Position numbers and translations under genes: made by a program
The notes under the pieces: generated by a model
Database searches by the model: none
The model's input: the letters and a program-made list of their open reading frames with translations, nothing else
Told to the model about the DNA's origin: nothing
Shown here: in pieces, positions 1 through 8,277 of the stretch
Numbering within the stretch: the first letter of the stretch is position 1
How the letters are laid out: each line of letters starts with the position of its first letter
Origin: Verrucomicrobiaceae bacterium E54
Lineage (GTDB): Bacteria > Verrucomicrobiota > Verrucomicrobiia > Verrucomicrobiales > Akkermansiaceae
Direction of reading: 5' to 3'
NCBI GenBank assembly: GCA_022548915.1
Contig: JAKZES010000037.1
Span: forward strand, 1 to 53,706
Length of the DNA stretch: 53,706 nt

Positions 1-16
1 GTCGTCGCCAGGTCTT

Positions 17-56
17 AGCCCGGCATCCTCCGCAACGAGGGTGCCGGGCTCTTTTG
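17..56 (+). terminator. Rho-independent terminator of a gene upstream of the window
   Basis: A 12-bp stem (left arm agcccggcatcc, right arm gggtgccgggct, one G-T pair) is followed by ctttt. The first 18 bases read in frame 1 as V-V-A-R-S-stop, so they may be the last codons of a gene cut off by the window edge, ending exactly at the terminator. The stem and T-run are visible directly; the upstream gene is inferred. Confidence 0.75.
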
Positions 57-127
57 TGCCCTCATCACACCCTTTTCGGAAATTCAGGACTGGAACCCTG
101 TGGTGACCGGTCGAAGCTCTTGCCGCA

Positions 128-781
128 ATGCGTCTGCTCGGCTGGTTCCTGCTGCTGATGGCCCTGATCCTCGGGATCTGGATGGTCTGGGGCGGGTCGT
201 ATGAAGAGCGCTTCACGCTGGCCGGTGCGGTTGAAGTGCTGGAGGGTTCCGGCGACTTGGCTTGGTTGTTCGGGTGGGGGCTCCTGGTCTCTGATGTCTT
301 GCTGCCGATTCCTGGAACCGTGGTCATGTCGGCGCTCGGGTGGGTGTATGGCATTTTGCTGGGCGGCCTGTTCGCCGCCATTGGATCATTCATCGCGGGG
401 ATGACCGCCTATGGTCTGGGGCGCACGCTCGGACACCGGGGCGCGGTGTTTCTGCTGGGTGAGCGGGATTTCGAGCGGGGACGGAAACTTTTCGAGCACG
501 GGGGTGGATGGCTGGTCTGTCTTTCGCGTGCCCTACCGCTTTTGCCGGAGGCCGTTGCCTGCACCGCCGGGCTCGTCCGCATGCCGTTGAAGCGCTTCAT
601 GCTGGCTCTTGCCTGCGGCAGCCTGCCGATGGGTTTCGTGTTTGCCTGGATCGGGGCGACCGGGAAGGACGCACCCCTGCTCGCGATCGTGCTCAGCCTT
701 GCTTTGCCGGTGGTCCTGTGGGCGCTTTCGCGATTGCTCAGCCGCCGTTTGGAGATGAGGGTGGAACAGTCTCATGAGTAG
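128..781 (+). CDS. VTT-domain (DedA/TVP38-like) membrane protein
   Basis: 217 residues with an N-terminal membrane segment and four or more further hydrophobic segments. The central pattern of a Pro-Gly-rich re-entrant segment (PIPGTVVMSALGW), a Gly-rich helix, then an aromatic and Arg/Pro-containing segment (SRALPLLPE) is typical of the VTT/SNARE-associated family. Members of this family are inner-membrane proteins implicated in lipid (undecaprenyl-phosphate or phospholipid) translocation. The substrate cannot be told from sequence. The 3' end overlaps the next gene by 8 bases, so the two are probably co-transcribed and translationally coupled. Confidence 0.8.
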   Translation: MRLLGWFLLLMALILGIWMVWGGSYEERFTLAGAVEVLEGSGDLAWLFGWGLLVSDVLLPIPGTVVMSALGWVYGILLGGLFAAIGSFIAGMTAYGLGRTLGHRGAVFLLGERDFERGRKLFEHGGGWLVCLSRALPLLPEAVACTAGLVRMPLKRFMLALACGSLPMGFVFAWIGATGKDAPLLAIVLSLALPVVLWALSRLLSRRLEMRVEQSHE

Positions 782-1559
782 GGGCCTCCCAGTCATCAGG
801 CGATGGACGTGCTTCCTGGCATTGTTGGTCGTCGGCGTTGTCACGGCGGAGGAAGAGAAGTCCAAGTGCCGACTTCGCTTCCTTGCGGTTGGCAATGCAC
901 CCCCGTTCCGGCAGGAGGTTCGCGACGGGATTCGTTACGAGCTTCCACCACCTCCCGGCAGCATTCCGCCGAGGGTTCTGCTTCTCGAGCGCGGTGCCGG
1001 AGACGATGAATTGGAGGAGTTGGGCAAGGTCGGGCTGAAACTCGGCAGGCTTTCGGGGGAGATCGAGTTTCCGGCGGCGGGCGGCAAGCCCGTCCGTCTC
1101 CGGGAGGAGGGCGAGATGGAACCATGGATCGAACTTCCGAAGCCCGGCGCCGGAAGTTATCTGGTGGTGATTCGCCGGGATCCGCAAAGCAGGACCTGGG
1201 ATCGGGTGCAGACGCAGACGGTTGGTGACGACCTGCCGGCCGGCACGCTTCGGTTCATCAACGCGTCGTCGCAGACCCTGGCGCTGGTGTTGGGTGAAAA
1301 GAAGGTCGGACTGACCTCCGGAAAGACCTGGACGACGCGTCTGGCTCCCGGGAAGCCGGCCGGGTTCCAGCTGGGGCTTCCTGCCGAGGGCGGGGGGCTG
1401 AAGCGGATTCTGAGCCGGAGCCTCGAGCAGGGACCGAACGAGAAGACCGTGGTGGTCCTGAGCGAGGCGGACCGGCCCGATGCCCGGACCCCCCTCAAGG
1501 TCACCGTGATCCGTGAGACGGTTCGGAAGCGGTTGCCCCCCGGGCCGCCGGAGGATTAG
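774..1559 (+). CDS. Secreted protein of unknown function
   Basis: 261 residues starting with a basic stretch and a hydrophobic core (CFLALLVVGVVTA), so a signal peptide with likely export to the periplasm. The remainder is soluble and looks like beta-rich sandwich domains, with a proline-rich tail at the C-terminus (RLPPGPPED). No family was recognised. The start lies inside the end of the VTT gene, and the next gene begins 9 bases after its stop. The three-gene run is therefore likely one transcript, which hints at an envelope role. Confidence 0.7.
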   Translation: MSRGLPVIRRWTCFLALLVVGVVTAEEEKSKCRLRFLAVGNAPPFRQEVRDGIRYELPPPPGSIPPRVLLLERGAGDDELEELGKVGLKLGRLSGEIEFPAAGGKPVRLREEGEMEPWIELPKPGAGSYLVVIRRDPQSRTWDRVQTQTVGDDLPAGTLRFINASSQTLALVLGEKKVGLTSGKTWTTRLAPGKPAGFQLGLPAEGGGLKRILSRSLEQGPNEKTVVVLSEADRPDARTPLKVTVIRETVRKRLPPGPPED

Positions 1560-1568
1560 ACTGAGGTC

Positions 1569-2114
1569 ATGAGCGAGCAGCAATCCGTGGTGGTTAAAGT
1601 GTTTCTCTACCAGATCACGCCCCAGATCTGGCGCCGTTTTGAGATCCCCTCCGGCTTTACGTTTGAGAAGTTGAGCCAGACGATCCAGATGGCCATGGGC
1701 TGGGAGGACAAGCACCCTCACGAGTTCCGGCATGGCAAGGGCAAGCGGCTGGTTGACGTGATCGGCCCGGTGGGTCTCGAGGACCAGACTCCCGGCGAGT
1801 TTCAGGACGAAAAGAAGGTTGCCGTGCAGGATTTCATCGGGCGTCGCCGGTTGCCGATCCGTCTGCTTTACCGCTACGACTTCGCCGAGGACTGGATCCA
1901 CGAGATCGTCTTCGAGAAGAAGGGGGAAGGGGTCGATGAACCCCGGATGCTGGGTGGCGAGAGGGCTTGCCCGCCGGAGGACTTCGGCGGCGCGTTTCAG
2001 TACATGCAGGCCTTGAGCGGTGAGATCGCGTGGGATTATCCCGGCTACGATCCGGAAGCCTTTGATGCCGGCAAGGTGAGCCTCAAGCCGAAGCGGAAAC
2101 GGAAGTCCCGCTGA
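1569..2114 (+). CDS. Plasmid pRiA4b ORF-3-like family protein
   Basis: 181 residues. The N-terminal part (VFLYQITPQIWRRFEIPS, then a helix and GWEDKHPHEF) is the signature of the pRiA4b ORF-3-like fold, a small alpha/beta domain of unknown biochemical function found in chromosomes and plasmids. A second family block (YRYDFAEDWIHEIVFE, then ERACPPEDFGG) is also intact and a basic tail follows. The last 32 bases overlap the convergent ABC permease gene, so the two 3' ends share sequence. Confidence 0.85.
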   Translation: MSEQQSVVVKVFLYQITPQIWRRFEIPSGFTFEKLSQTIQMAMGWEDKHPHEFRHGKGKRLVDVIGPVGLEDQTPGEFQDEKKVAVQDFIGRRRLPIRLLYRYDFAEDWIHEIVFEKKGEGVDEPRMLGGERACPPEDFGGAFQYMQALSGEIAWDYPGYDPEAFDAGKVSLKPKRKRKSR

Positions 2115-5100
2115 GGGAGCGGGCGCTGCGCTGGAAACCGAGCCATGCCCAGAAGAGGGCGTTGCCGGCGATGAGGATCACCAGGCCGGCGATCCAGGTG
2201 AAGGTCAGGACCCGGCCGGAGTCCGGGAGCTTCGGCAGGATCGAGATGATCGCCGCGACGAGGCCGACACCGAGTCCCCAGATGATGTGGCGCACCGATT
2301 CGCGGAGGATCACCGAGCGCAGGATCCCGGGCGGAATGCCGAGCGTGCGGAGTGTGGCGAACTCGTCGCGCCGCTCGGCCAGATTGCGGGCGGTGAGCAG
2401 TCCGAGTCCTGCCGCTCCGAGGACCACCCCGAGCCCGCCGAGCACGTGGAAGATGGCGATGTAGGTGTTCTCGACCGAGTGGAAGGCGGCGAGGCGCTCG
2501 GAGGTGGTGGTGATGTTCGCGCCGAGGTCGGTGAAGGCCTGCTGGTAGGCGCGACGGTCGATTTCGAGATCCCCCCGCGTCTGGCCGAGAAACAGCCGAT
2601 AGCCACCCGAGCCGGGGAAGCGTTTGAGGTAGCTCTCCTCGTCGACAATCAGGCTTCCCTGGAACACGGATCCGGCGAGCGTGCCGACGATCTCGACGGG
2701 AAACCCGGCACCGGTGTCGTCGGTGTAGATGATCTCGTCGCCGAGTTTCATCTTGAGGACCCACAGCAGCGTCGTTTCGTCGACGAATGCCCGTAGGGTC
2801 TCGCCTCCCTTGAGTGCGGTCCATTCGGCCGGCAGGTCGTCGAGGGTGTTCTTGATCGGGAACCGGCCCGTGAGCTTCGAGACATCGGTGGCCAACAGGC
2901 GGGGCCGGGCGACGGCATTGAGGTTGAAGCAGGAGGCGTCGTCACCCATGCCGATGCGGAAGGGAAGCAGCCCGGCCGGCGCGTCGGCCTGCAACTCGAG
3001 CCCCTCGGTGTCGGAGCCGCGGTGGACGGGTGAGGTGGTTTCGATCCAGAAGGCGAATCCTCCGGCACCGCTGGACTTGTCCTTCCATTCGTCGCCCCCG
3101 TGCTTCTGGAATGCCGCCACCGAAACCACGAGGAAAATGCCGGTGGCCAGAGCGGCGGTGACGACCAGGCTGCGGGTGGGTCGGCGGGCGGTGTTGAGGG
3201 TGGCGAGGCCGGCCGGATTGACGGCTTCTTCGGGAAGGAGTTGCCGGGAGCGGAGCCTCCACAGGAAGACGGCCAGCCCGGCGATCAGGAAAGCGAAGCC
3301 CGCGAGAAAGAAGGCGCCCTGCGGCCCCATGGTTCCGGATGCGGCCAGTGCCCCGCCGCCGACCATTGCCGAAGCCAGGGCGACCCAGGGCGCCTTGGTT
3401 TTGTGATTCCGGATGACTTCTTCCGTGCCGGATTCGAGGCGGATGCCGGCCCCGCGACGGGCCTGGCGGCGTGTGACCAGCCAGATCGTCAACATCACGA
3501 GCACGACGAATCCGGCGAGGCCCCCGACCACCGAAAGCGGGTCCATGTGGAAGCGGAACAGACTGCCGCCGCCCGTGCTCCAGATGGTCTCCAGAAACAG
3601 CAGCAGCCCGCGGGTGTAGGCGATCGCGAGCAGCAGTCCGAGCCCGCTGCCGAGGGCGACCACGAAGAGGCCTTCGGCGAGCCGCCAGCGAAGAATGAGT
3701 CTCGCCGGGATACCGAGGGCGGCGAGCAGGCCGGACTCGTGGTTACGCTGCTCGACGTTGAAGCGGAAGAGCATCGCGGTGAGACCGACGGCCGCGATGA
3801 TCAGGAAGAACGACATGCTCAGGAACAGACCGGCGATGTCGACCGGCGAGTTGGCCGAGGCGGTCGCCTCGGCGCGGACGTCGCGGATGGTGAGTCCGGC
3901 GTCGGAGGGGGCGAGGGCGGCGAGCAGCTCATCCTTCCGTTTGCCGGCGGGGGCGTCCGCCGTGCCGATTCTCAATCCGGTCGAGCTGCCCCAGCGGTTC
4001 TGCCAGAGGCGGGCCGCGGCCCGATGGGTGATGAATGCCTTCGGCGTGCCCTTGTGGTCGTCCCAGTAGGTTTCGTCCTCCTCGCGGATGCGGGTGAGGT
4101 CGAGGGGCATGCCCGGCGTCCAGTCGGCGTTGTCCTCGGCCTCGGCGATGCCGGGGAAGTCGGGCATCCATTTCCGGTCCGCCGCCAGGCCCTCCAGCGG
4201 GACGATGGAGCGGACGGTGAAGGTGGCGGATTCCTCGTCGAGCCGGTTGTTGCTACCAAGCACGTAGTAGCTCAGCGTCACCTCATCGCCGGGCCGGGCG
4301 GTCAGATCATCGGCGATCCACGAGTTCAGGACGACCTCGTTGTCCTTGAGGTCGGCCGGCAGGACCGGGCTGGTGTCGATGCCGGCGACCATCGAGTAGG
4401 GGGTTTCCTTCCCGTTGGCGGCGATGGTGTTCGCCAGGTAGGTGAGGACGGGCCGCGCCTCGGGGAGGAGCTTGCGAGCCTTGTCGTTGATCGCCGGAGG
4501 AAGAAAGACCGCTTCACTCCGGAGTTCGACCGCATCGGCCAGTGGGATGGGCTCCCATTTCAAACCGTAGTCGGCGAGCGACATGGATGCCTTGAGCTTC
4601 GCCGGATCGAGCGGCACGGGGGAGAGCAGGAGGTTGGCCTTGCCGGGTCGACCGATCGCATCGGCCAGACGACCGATGGGGAGGAAGAGGGTGGGACTGG
4701 GTATCTGCGAGGCCTTCATGCTGAAGCGCCCCATTTCATCGTCGCTGACGATGCGTGAGATCGTTCCGCGCAGGCTCACGAGTTCATCGGAGGTCCCCGA
4801 GAGGGGGGCGTCGTGGGAAAGCAGGCCGGGCTCGCGGAAGCGGAGCACGAGGGAATCTCCGGCATCGACATTCAACTGCCGGGCAAGGGCGGCATTGATG
4901 GCGAAGTCGCGCTCCGCCAGGCGGAGGGGGTCCATTTCGACCGGGGCAAGGGACCAGAAACGGTCATCGACGCCGAGCAGGTCAACCTGACCCGCCGAGG
5001 CCTGACCGGCATCGACCTGGGCCTGGAGTTGGAGGACCGGTGCCGCCTCGAGACGGTCCGCCAGTTCCCGGGTGACGAAGCTCTCGCCTCCCACCAGCAC

Positions 5101-5277
5101 CGATCCGACCTTGCCGATCCGCTGGTCGGCGATCACCCGGAGGGTTTTCTTGACCGAGTCGCCCGCGAACAGGGCCCCGAGCAGCACCATGGCTCCCAGT
5201 GCGGCGCCGATGAGGACGCCGAGGTAGGATCCGCGGTAGTGGGCGAGACCGCGGCGGATGAAGGCGAGGGCGGTCAT
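2083..5277 (-). CDS. ABC transporter permease, FtsX family (large, two FtsX domains)
   Basis: 1064 residues. One membrane helix near residues 18-40 is followed by a long periplasmic region, a block of helices around 475-620 with a first FtsX domain, a second extracytoplasmic region, and a last block of helices around 930-1050 with the second FtsX domain (GLGLLTARNLAERRDEFATLRTLGIP). This matches the long DUF214/MacB-like permeases that extrude lipids, lipoproteins or peptides using mechanical force from an ATPase. The ATG overlaps the stop of the ATPase gene (ATGA), so the pair forms one transporter. The cargo is unknown; position suggests it may serve the upstream biosynthetic genes. Confidence 0.88.
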   Translation of the reverse strand: MTALAFIRRGLAHYRGSYLGVLIGAALGAMVLLGALFAGDSVKKTLRVIADQRIGKVGSVLVGGESFVTRELADRLEAAPVLQLQAQVDAGQASAGQVDLLGVDDRFWSLAPVEMDPLRLAERDFAINAALARQLNVDAGDSLVLRFREPGLLSHDAPLSGTSDELVSLRGTISRIVSDDEMGRFSMKASQIPSPTLFLPIGRLADAIGRPGKANLLLSPVPLDPAKLKASMSLADYGLKWEPIPLADAVELRSEAVFLPPAINDKARKLLPEARPVLTYLANTIAANGKETPYSMVAGIDTSPVLPADLKDNEVVLNSWIADDLTARPGDEVTLSYYVLGSNNRLDEESATFTVRSIVPLEGLAADRKWMPDFPGIAEAEDNADWTPGMPLDLTRIREEDETYWDDHKGTPKAFITHRAAARLWQNRWGSSTGLRIGTADAPAGKRKDELLAALAPSDAGLTIRDVRAEATASANSPVDIAGLFLSMSFFLIIAAVGLTAMLFRFNVEQRNHESGLLAALGIPARLILRWRLAEGLFVVALGSGLGLLLAIAYTRGLLLFLETIWSTGGGSLFRFHMDPLSVVGGLAGFVVLVMLTIWLVTRRQARRGAGIRLESGTEEVIRNHKTKAPWVALASAMVGGGALAASGTMGPQGAFFLAGFAFLIAGLAVFLWRLRSRQLLPEEAVNPAGLATLNTARRPTRSLVVTAALATGIFLVVSVAAFQKHGGDEWKDKSSGAGGFAFWIETTSPVHRGSDTEGLELQADAPAGLLPFRIGMGDDASCFNLNAVARPRLLATDVSKLTGRFPIKNTLDDLPAEWTALKGGETLRAFVDETTLLWVLKMKLGDEIIYTDDTGAGFPVEIVGTLAGSVFQGSLIVDEESYLKRFPGSGGYRLFLGQTRGDLEIDRRAYQQAFTDLGANITTTSERLAAFHSVENTYIAIFHVLGGLGVVLGAAGLGLLTARNLAERRDEFATLRTLGIPPGILRSVILRESVRHIIWGLGVGLVAAIISILPKLPDSGRVLTFTWIAGLVILIAGNALFWAWLGFQRSARSLSGTSVSASA

Positions 5278-5981
5278 GAAGGAGTGCCGGGTGATCCGTG
5301 ATCGGTGATCAGCGGGTGGAGTCGGCCGGTCTTGAGTTCGAAGGTCTGCTCCATGCGTTTGGCCAGCCCGTGGTTGTGCGTGACAACGAGCAGGGTGACG
5401 TTCTGGTCGCGGTTGACCTCGAGCAGAAGGTCGGCGACCTGGTCGGTGGAGGCCGGGTCGAGGGAGCCGGTGGGCTCGTCGGCGAGAATCAACTTGGGCT
5501 GGTTGATCAGCGCACGGGCGACCGCGGTGCGGAGTTTTTCCCCGCCGGAGAGCTGCCAGGGGAGATGGTGAAGGCGCTCCTGCAGACCGACCTTGATGAG
5601 CAACTCGGTGGCCCGTTCCTGAGTGGTGGCGGCCGTTTCCTCCCAGTCGCCCGACAGGCGGGGGACGAGCACGTTCTCGAGCACGTTGAGCTGGGGCAGC
5701 AGGTGGTGCTGCTGGAAGACGAAGCCGAGCCGGTGGTTGCGGAAGGCGGCCGCGTCGGGCTCGGAGAGCCGGGCGATGTCGAGACCATCGATTTCGATCG
5801 CACCGGAGGTCGGTTTGTCGAGGGCGCCGAGGAGGTTGAGCAGGGTGGTCTTGCCGCAGCCGGACGGACCGACGATCGAAGCTGTGGATCCGTCGGCAAG
5901 GTCAAGTTCCAGGTCCTTGAGGACCTCGACGGTTTCGCCGGGGGTCTCGTAGGACTTTGAGAGGTTTCGAACGGTGATCAT
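5274..5981 (-). CDS. ABC transporter ATP-binding protein (LolD/MacB type)
   Basis: 235 residues from the ATG at 5981, which follows the stop of the upstream ligase by one base; the frame is open a further 21 codons upstream, but that would overlap the ligase. Walker A (GPSGCGKTT, residues 38-46), Q-loop, signature LSGGEK, Walker B with DEPTGSLD and the switch His (VVTHNHG) are all intact. It is the energy partner of the FtsX permease, with a 4-base overlap. The C-terminal tail LITDHGSPGTPS is written in a short repeat word (gtgatc-type) that is intergenic elsewhere in this window. Confidence 0.9.
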   Translation of the reverse strand: MITVRNLSKSYETPGETVEVLKDLELDLADGSTASIVGPSGCGKTTLLNLLGALDKPTSGAIEIDGLDIARLSEPDAAAFRNHRLGFVFQQHHLLPQLNVLENVLVPRLSGDWEETAATTQERATELLIKVGLQERLHHLPWQLSGGEKLRTAVARALINQPKLILADEPTGSLDPASTDQVADLLLEVNRDQNVTLLVVTHNHGLAKRMEQTFELKTGRLHPLITDHGSPGTPS

Positions 5982-5982
5982 G

Positions 5983-7194
5983 TCAGTCGAGGATTTGCCA
6001 ACGTCGGGCTTTGACTTCGAAGGTGGGAAGGGTGCCGGGCTCAACGGCCGCCACCGGGATCCTCAGGCCCAGGGTGGTGCGGAGTTCGTGGGCGAGTTGG
6101 TCGGCCGTTGCGGCGATGGCCTCGACCTGAAGGCGCAGCTCGGTCATGGCGGCCCGTCGATCGACTTCGACCCGATACTCGCCGATGCCGTCGATCGAAC
6201 GGACGATGGCATCGATCGCACCCGGATGGATATTGATGCCGCGGATGACGACCATGTCGTCGGCACGCCCGAGGATGCCGCCCTCGAGGGCGAAGTGCTC
6301 GCCGTGGGGAACCGGACGGACGAGGTCGCCGGTGCGGTAGCGGAGCAGGGGGGATCCGTGGCGGCCGAGGGTCGTCAGGACGAGTTCGCCGGTGTCGCCG
6401 GACCCGGTGGGGCGGGCGGTTTCGGGATCGATGACCTCGCAGAAGTACGCCTCGTGCCGTAAAAGGAGGAGTTCGGGGTCGCGCTTGTCGCTGACCGAGA
6501 CCGGGCCGATCTCGGTCATGCCATGATGATCGAAGACCCGGGCCTTCCACGCGGACTCGATCCGTTCGCGCACTTCGGGGATGGAGCCACCGGGTTCTCC
6601 GCAGACGACGATCGTTTCGATGCCGAGCGACCCGACGGGTAGTCCGGTGCGTTCCCCGACCCCGACGAGGTGCAGGGCGTAGGTGGGGGTGCAGCAGAGA
6701 ACGCGGCACTCCGACCGTTGCAGGACATGGAGACGGTTTTCGGAGGAGAGTCCGCCCCCCGGCACCGCGCGGATGCCCATGCGGGTGGCCGCCTCGAAGC
6801 CCGCCCAGAAGCCGAGAAAGGGACCGAAGGAAAAGGGGAAGAAGGCGACGTGACCCGGTTCCACCCCGGCCCCGCGCCAGACCCACTCCCAGTTGTCGAG
6901 CACCCACGACCAGCCGTCGGGATCGTCGAGCCAGATCAGCGGTTTGCCGCGGGTGCCGCTGGTCTGGTGGAAGCGCGGGTAGCTTTCCAGAGGGAAACTG
7001 TGGGTGGTGCCGTAGGGCGGGTGGGCTTCGTGGTCGGCGGCAAGCTCGTCCTTGGTGGTGAAGGGGACCGAGGCGGTGAAGTCGTCGAGCGAGTGGAAGG
7101 GACCGCGGCGTTCGCCGAGTTTGGCGTCATAGAATCGGTTCGCCGGGAGAATCGCGGCGAGAAGCTCATTGATGGCTGGGAGCTGCGGGGACAC
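5983..7194 (-). CDS. AMP-binding acyl/aryl-CoA ligase-like protein (PaaK / F390-synthetase type)
   Basis: 403 residues from a GTG at 7194, five bases after the upstream gene's stop. The open frame continues upstream but there it only mirrors the neighbouring gene in another frame. The P-loop TSGTRGKP (residues 78-85), the adenylate motif HHGMTEIGPV, YRTGDLVRP and the C-terminal lid GRADDMVVIRGINIHP mark the phenylacetate-CoA ligase branch of the adenylating superfamily, which makes acyl-adenylates and thioesters. Its substrate is unknown. Neighbouring thioesterase, chorismate-lyase-like and flavoprotein genes suggest an aromatic acid; this is inference. Confidence 0.8.
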   Translation of the reverse strand: MSPQLPAINELLAAILPANRFYDAKLGERRGPFHSLDDFTASVPFTTKDELAADHEAHPPYGTTHSFPLESYPRFHQTSGTRGKPLIWLDDPDGWSWVLDNWEWVWRGAGVEPGHVAFFPFSFGPFLGFWAGFEAATRMGIRAVPGGGLSSENRLHVLQRSECRVLCCTPTYALHLVGVGERTGLPVGSLGIETIVVCGEPGGSIPEVRERIESAWKARVFDHHGMTEIGPVSVSDKRDPELLLLRHEAYFCEVIDPETARPTGSGDTGELVLTTLGRHGSPLLRYRTGDLVRPVPHGEHFALEGGILGRADDMVVIRGINIHPGAIDAIVRSIDGIGEYRVEVDRRAAMTELRLQVEAIAATADQLAHELRTTLGLRIPVAAVEPGTLPTFEVKARRWQILD

Positions 7195-7199
7195 CGGGA

Positions 7200-7751
7200 C
7201 TATTTCTCGGAGGCGGCCGTCTCGACCGGTTTGGCGGGCGGGGCGCCGGGGATCGGCTTGAACTTGGTGACCATGTAGGTGCCGGTGGCGGCGATGAGGA
7301 TGCCGGCGACGAACTGCCAGGGGATGGCGGCGAGGCCGCCTTTCGGCGGGTGCATGGCGATGGAAACGATGGCATTCACGATGGGCGCACCAGCGAAGAT
7401 GATGGACATCACCGACACGGCGATGATCGCGGGCGGCATTCCGATCTTGGCGCCGGATCCCATGGCGAGCAGCACGCCGAAGGCCCCGAAGGCTCCGAGG
7501 GTGCCCGCCAGAAGCGACAGCCACATGCCCTTCGCGGGCATGTTCCAGTCCATGTTCTTCGAGAGCAGCAGCACCACCAGCGGGGCGAGGACGGCAACCA
7601 GGAAGTAGGCGATGCCGACGAAGAGGAAGGCCTTGTAGCGGCCGAGTTCTTTGTCGGCCATCCCGGCCTGGCCGGCGTGGAGGAAAATGCCGTACAGCCC
7701 CCAGCAGGAGACAGAGATGAGTGCGAAGTAGAGCCAGTTCATGTTTTTCAT
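7200..7751 (-). CDS. Small integral membrane protein, EamA/DMT-like half
   Basis: 183 residues with about five hydrophobic segments separated by short loops and a soluble tail (PIPGAPPAKPVETAASEK). Length and topology resemble a single EamA/GRP half-transporter, which would act as a dimer in the inner membrane. The similarity is general rather than motif-based. The stop is five bases before the start of the PaaK-like ligase, so the two are co-transcribed. It may move a substrate or product of the surrounding pathway. Confidence 0.6.
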   Translation of the reverse strand: MKNMNWLYFALISVSCWGLYGIFLHAGQAGMADKELGRYKAFLFVGIAYFLVAVLAPLVVLLLSKNMDWNMPAKGMWLSLLAGTLGAFGAFGVLLAMGSGAKIGMPPAIIAVSVMSIIFAGAPIVNAIVSIAMHPPKGGLAAIPWQFVAGILIAATGTYMVTKFKPIPGAPPAKPVETAASEK

Positions 7752-7784
7752 GGAGTGGGAAGTGATCCGTCGTCGCTCTACGAG

Positions 7785-8207
7785 CTATGACGGACAAGTC
7801 ATGGATTCGAGTTTGAGCTTGAGAACTTCGGGGAGGGGGACGGCCTTGATCCCGTCGGCGGTGATGGCGACGTGGGCGGCGGCGATGGAGCCTTCGGCGA
7901 CGAGGGTCTCATCCTTTGCGACCTCGAAGCGGTAGCGGACGGAGCGCTTGCGGACTTCGTCGATGAAGAGCCGGACGTCGAGCAGGTCGCCGAACCGGGC
8001 GGGAGCGCGGTAGTCGCAGGTGGCATGGACCCGCGGCCAGCCGGTTTCAAGGCCGTCGAGCATGCCGTGAAGTTCGTGGTCGAGGCTGCGCAGGAAGGCG
8101 TGCTCGCAGGCTTCCATGAAGCGGAAGAAATTCGAGAAGTGCACGATGCCCGCCATGTCGGTTTCGTAGAACTCGACGCGGCGCTGGATTTGGAAGACGG
8201 GCTTCAT
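7785..8207 (-). CDS. Acyl-CoA thioesterase, 4-hydroxybenzoyl-CoA thioesterase/YbgC type
   Basis: 140 residues from the ATG at 8207. The hotdog-fold motif YETDMAGIVHFSNFFRFMEA near the N-terminus contains the catalytic Asp and the central helix. This family hydrolyses aryl- or acyl-CoA thioesters in the cytoplasm. The longer open frame upstream mirrors the glycosyltransferase gene and is not coding. Lying between two activating enzymes, it could release the finished acid or edit wrongly loaded acyl groups. Confidence 0.88.
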   Translation of the reverse strand: MKPVFQIQRRVEFYETDMAGIVHFSNFFRFMEACEHAFLRSLDHELHGMLDGLETGWPRVHATCDYRAPARFGDLLDVRLFIDEVRKRSVRYRFEVAKDETLVAEGSIAAAHVAITADGIKAVPLPEVLKLKLESMTCPS

Positions 8208-8277
8208 GGCTGGATGGATTGAACCGGAAAGACGCGATCGAGGCAAAGGATGGATGAGGCCGGGTCCGCTGGTGAGG

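Noticed and set aside
3100-4758. A 552-codon open frame opposite the FtsX permease gene
   Set aside because: It mirrors a real membrane protein gene in GC-rich DNA. Its product is a low-complexity Gly/Asp/Glu/Arg sequence with no domain pattern.
7194-7797. An N-terminal extension of the PaaK-like ligase
   Set aside because: The extra 200 codons read as Arg/His-rich noise and overlap the membrane protein gene. A GTG at 7194 directly after that gene's stop fits better.
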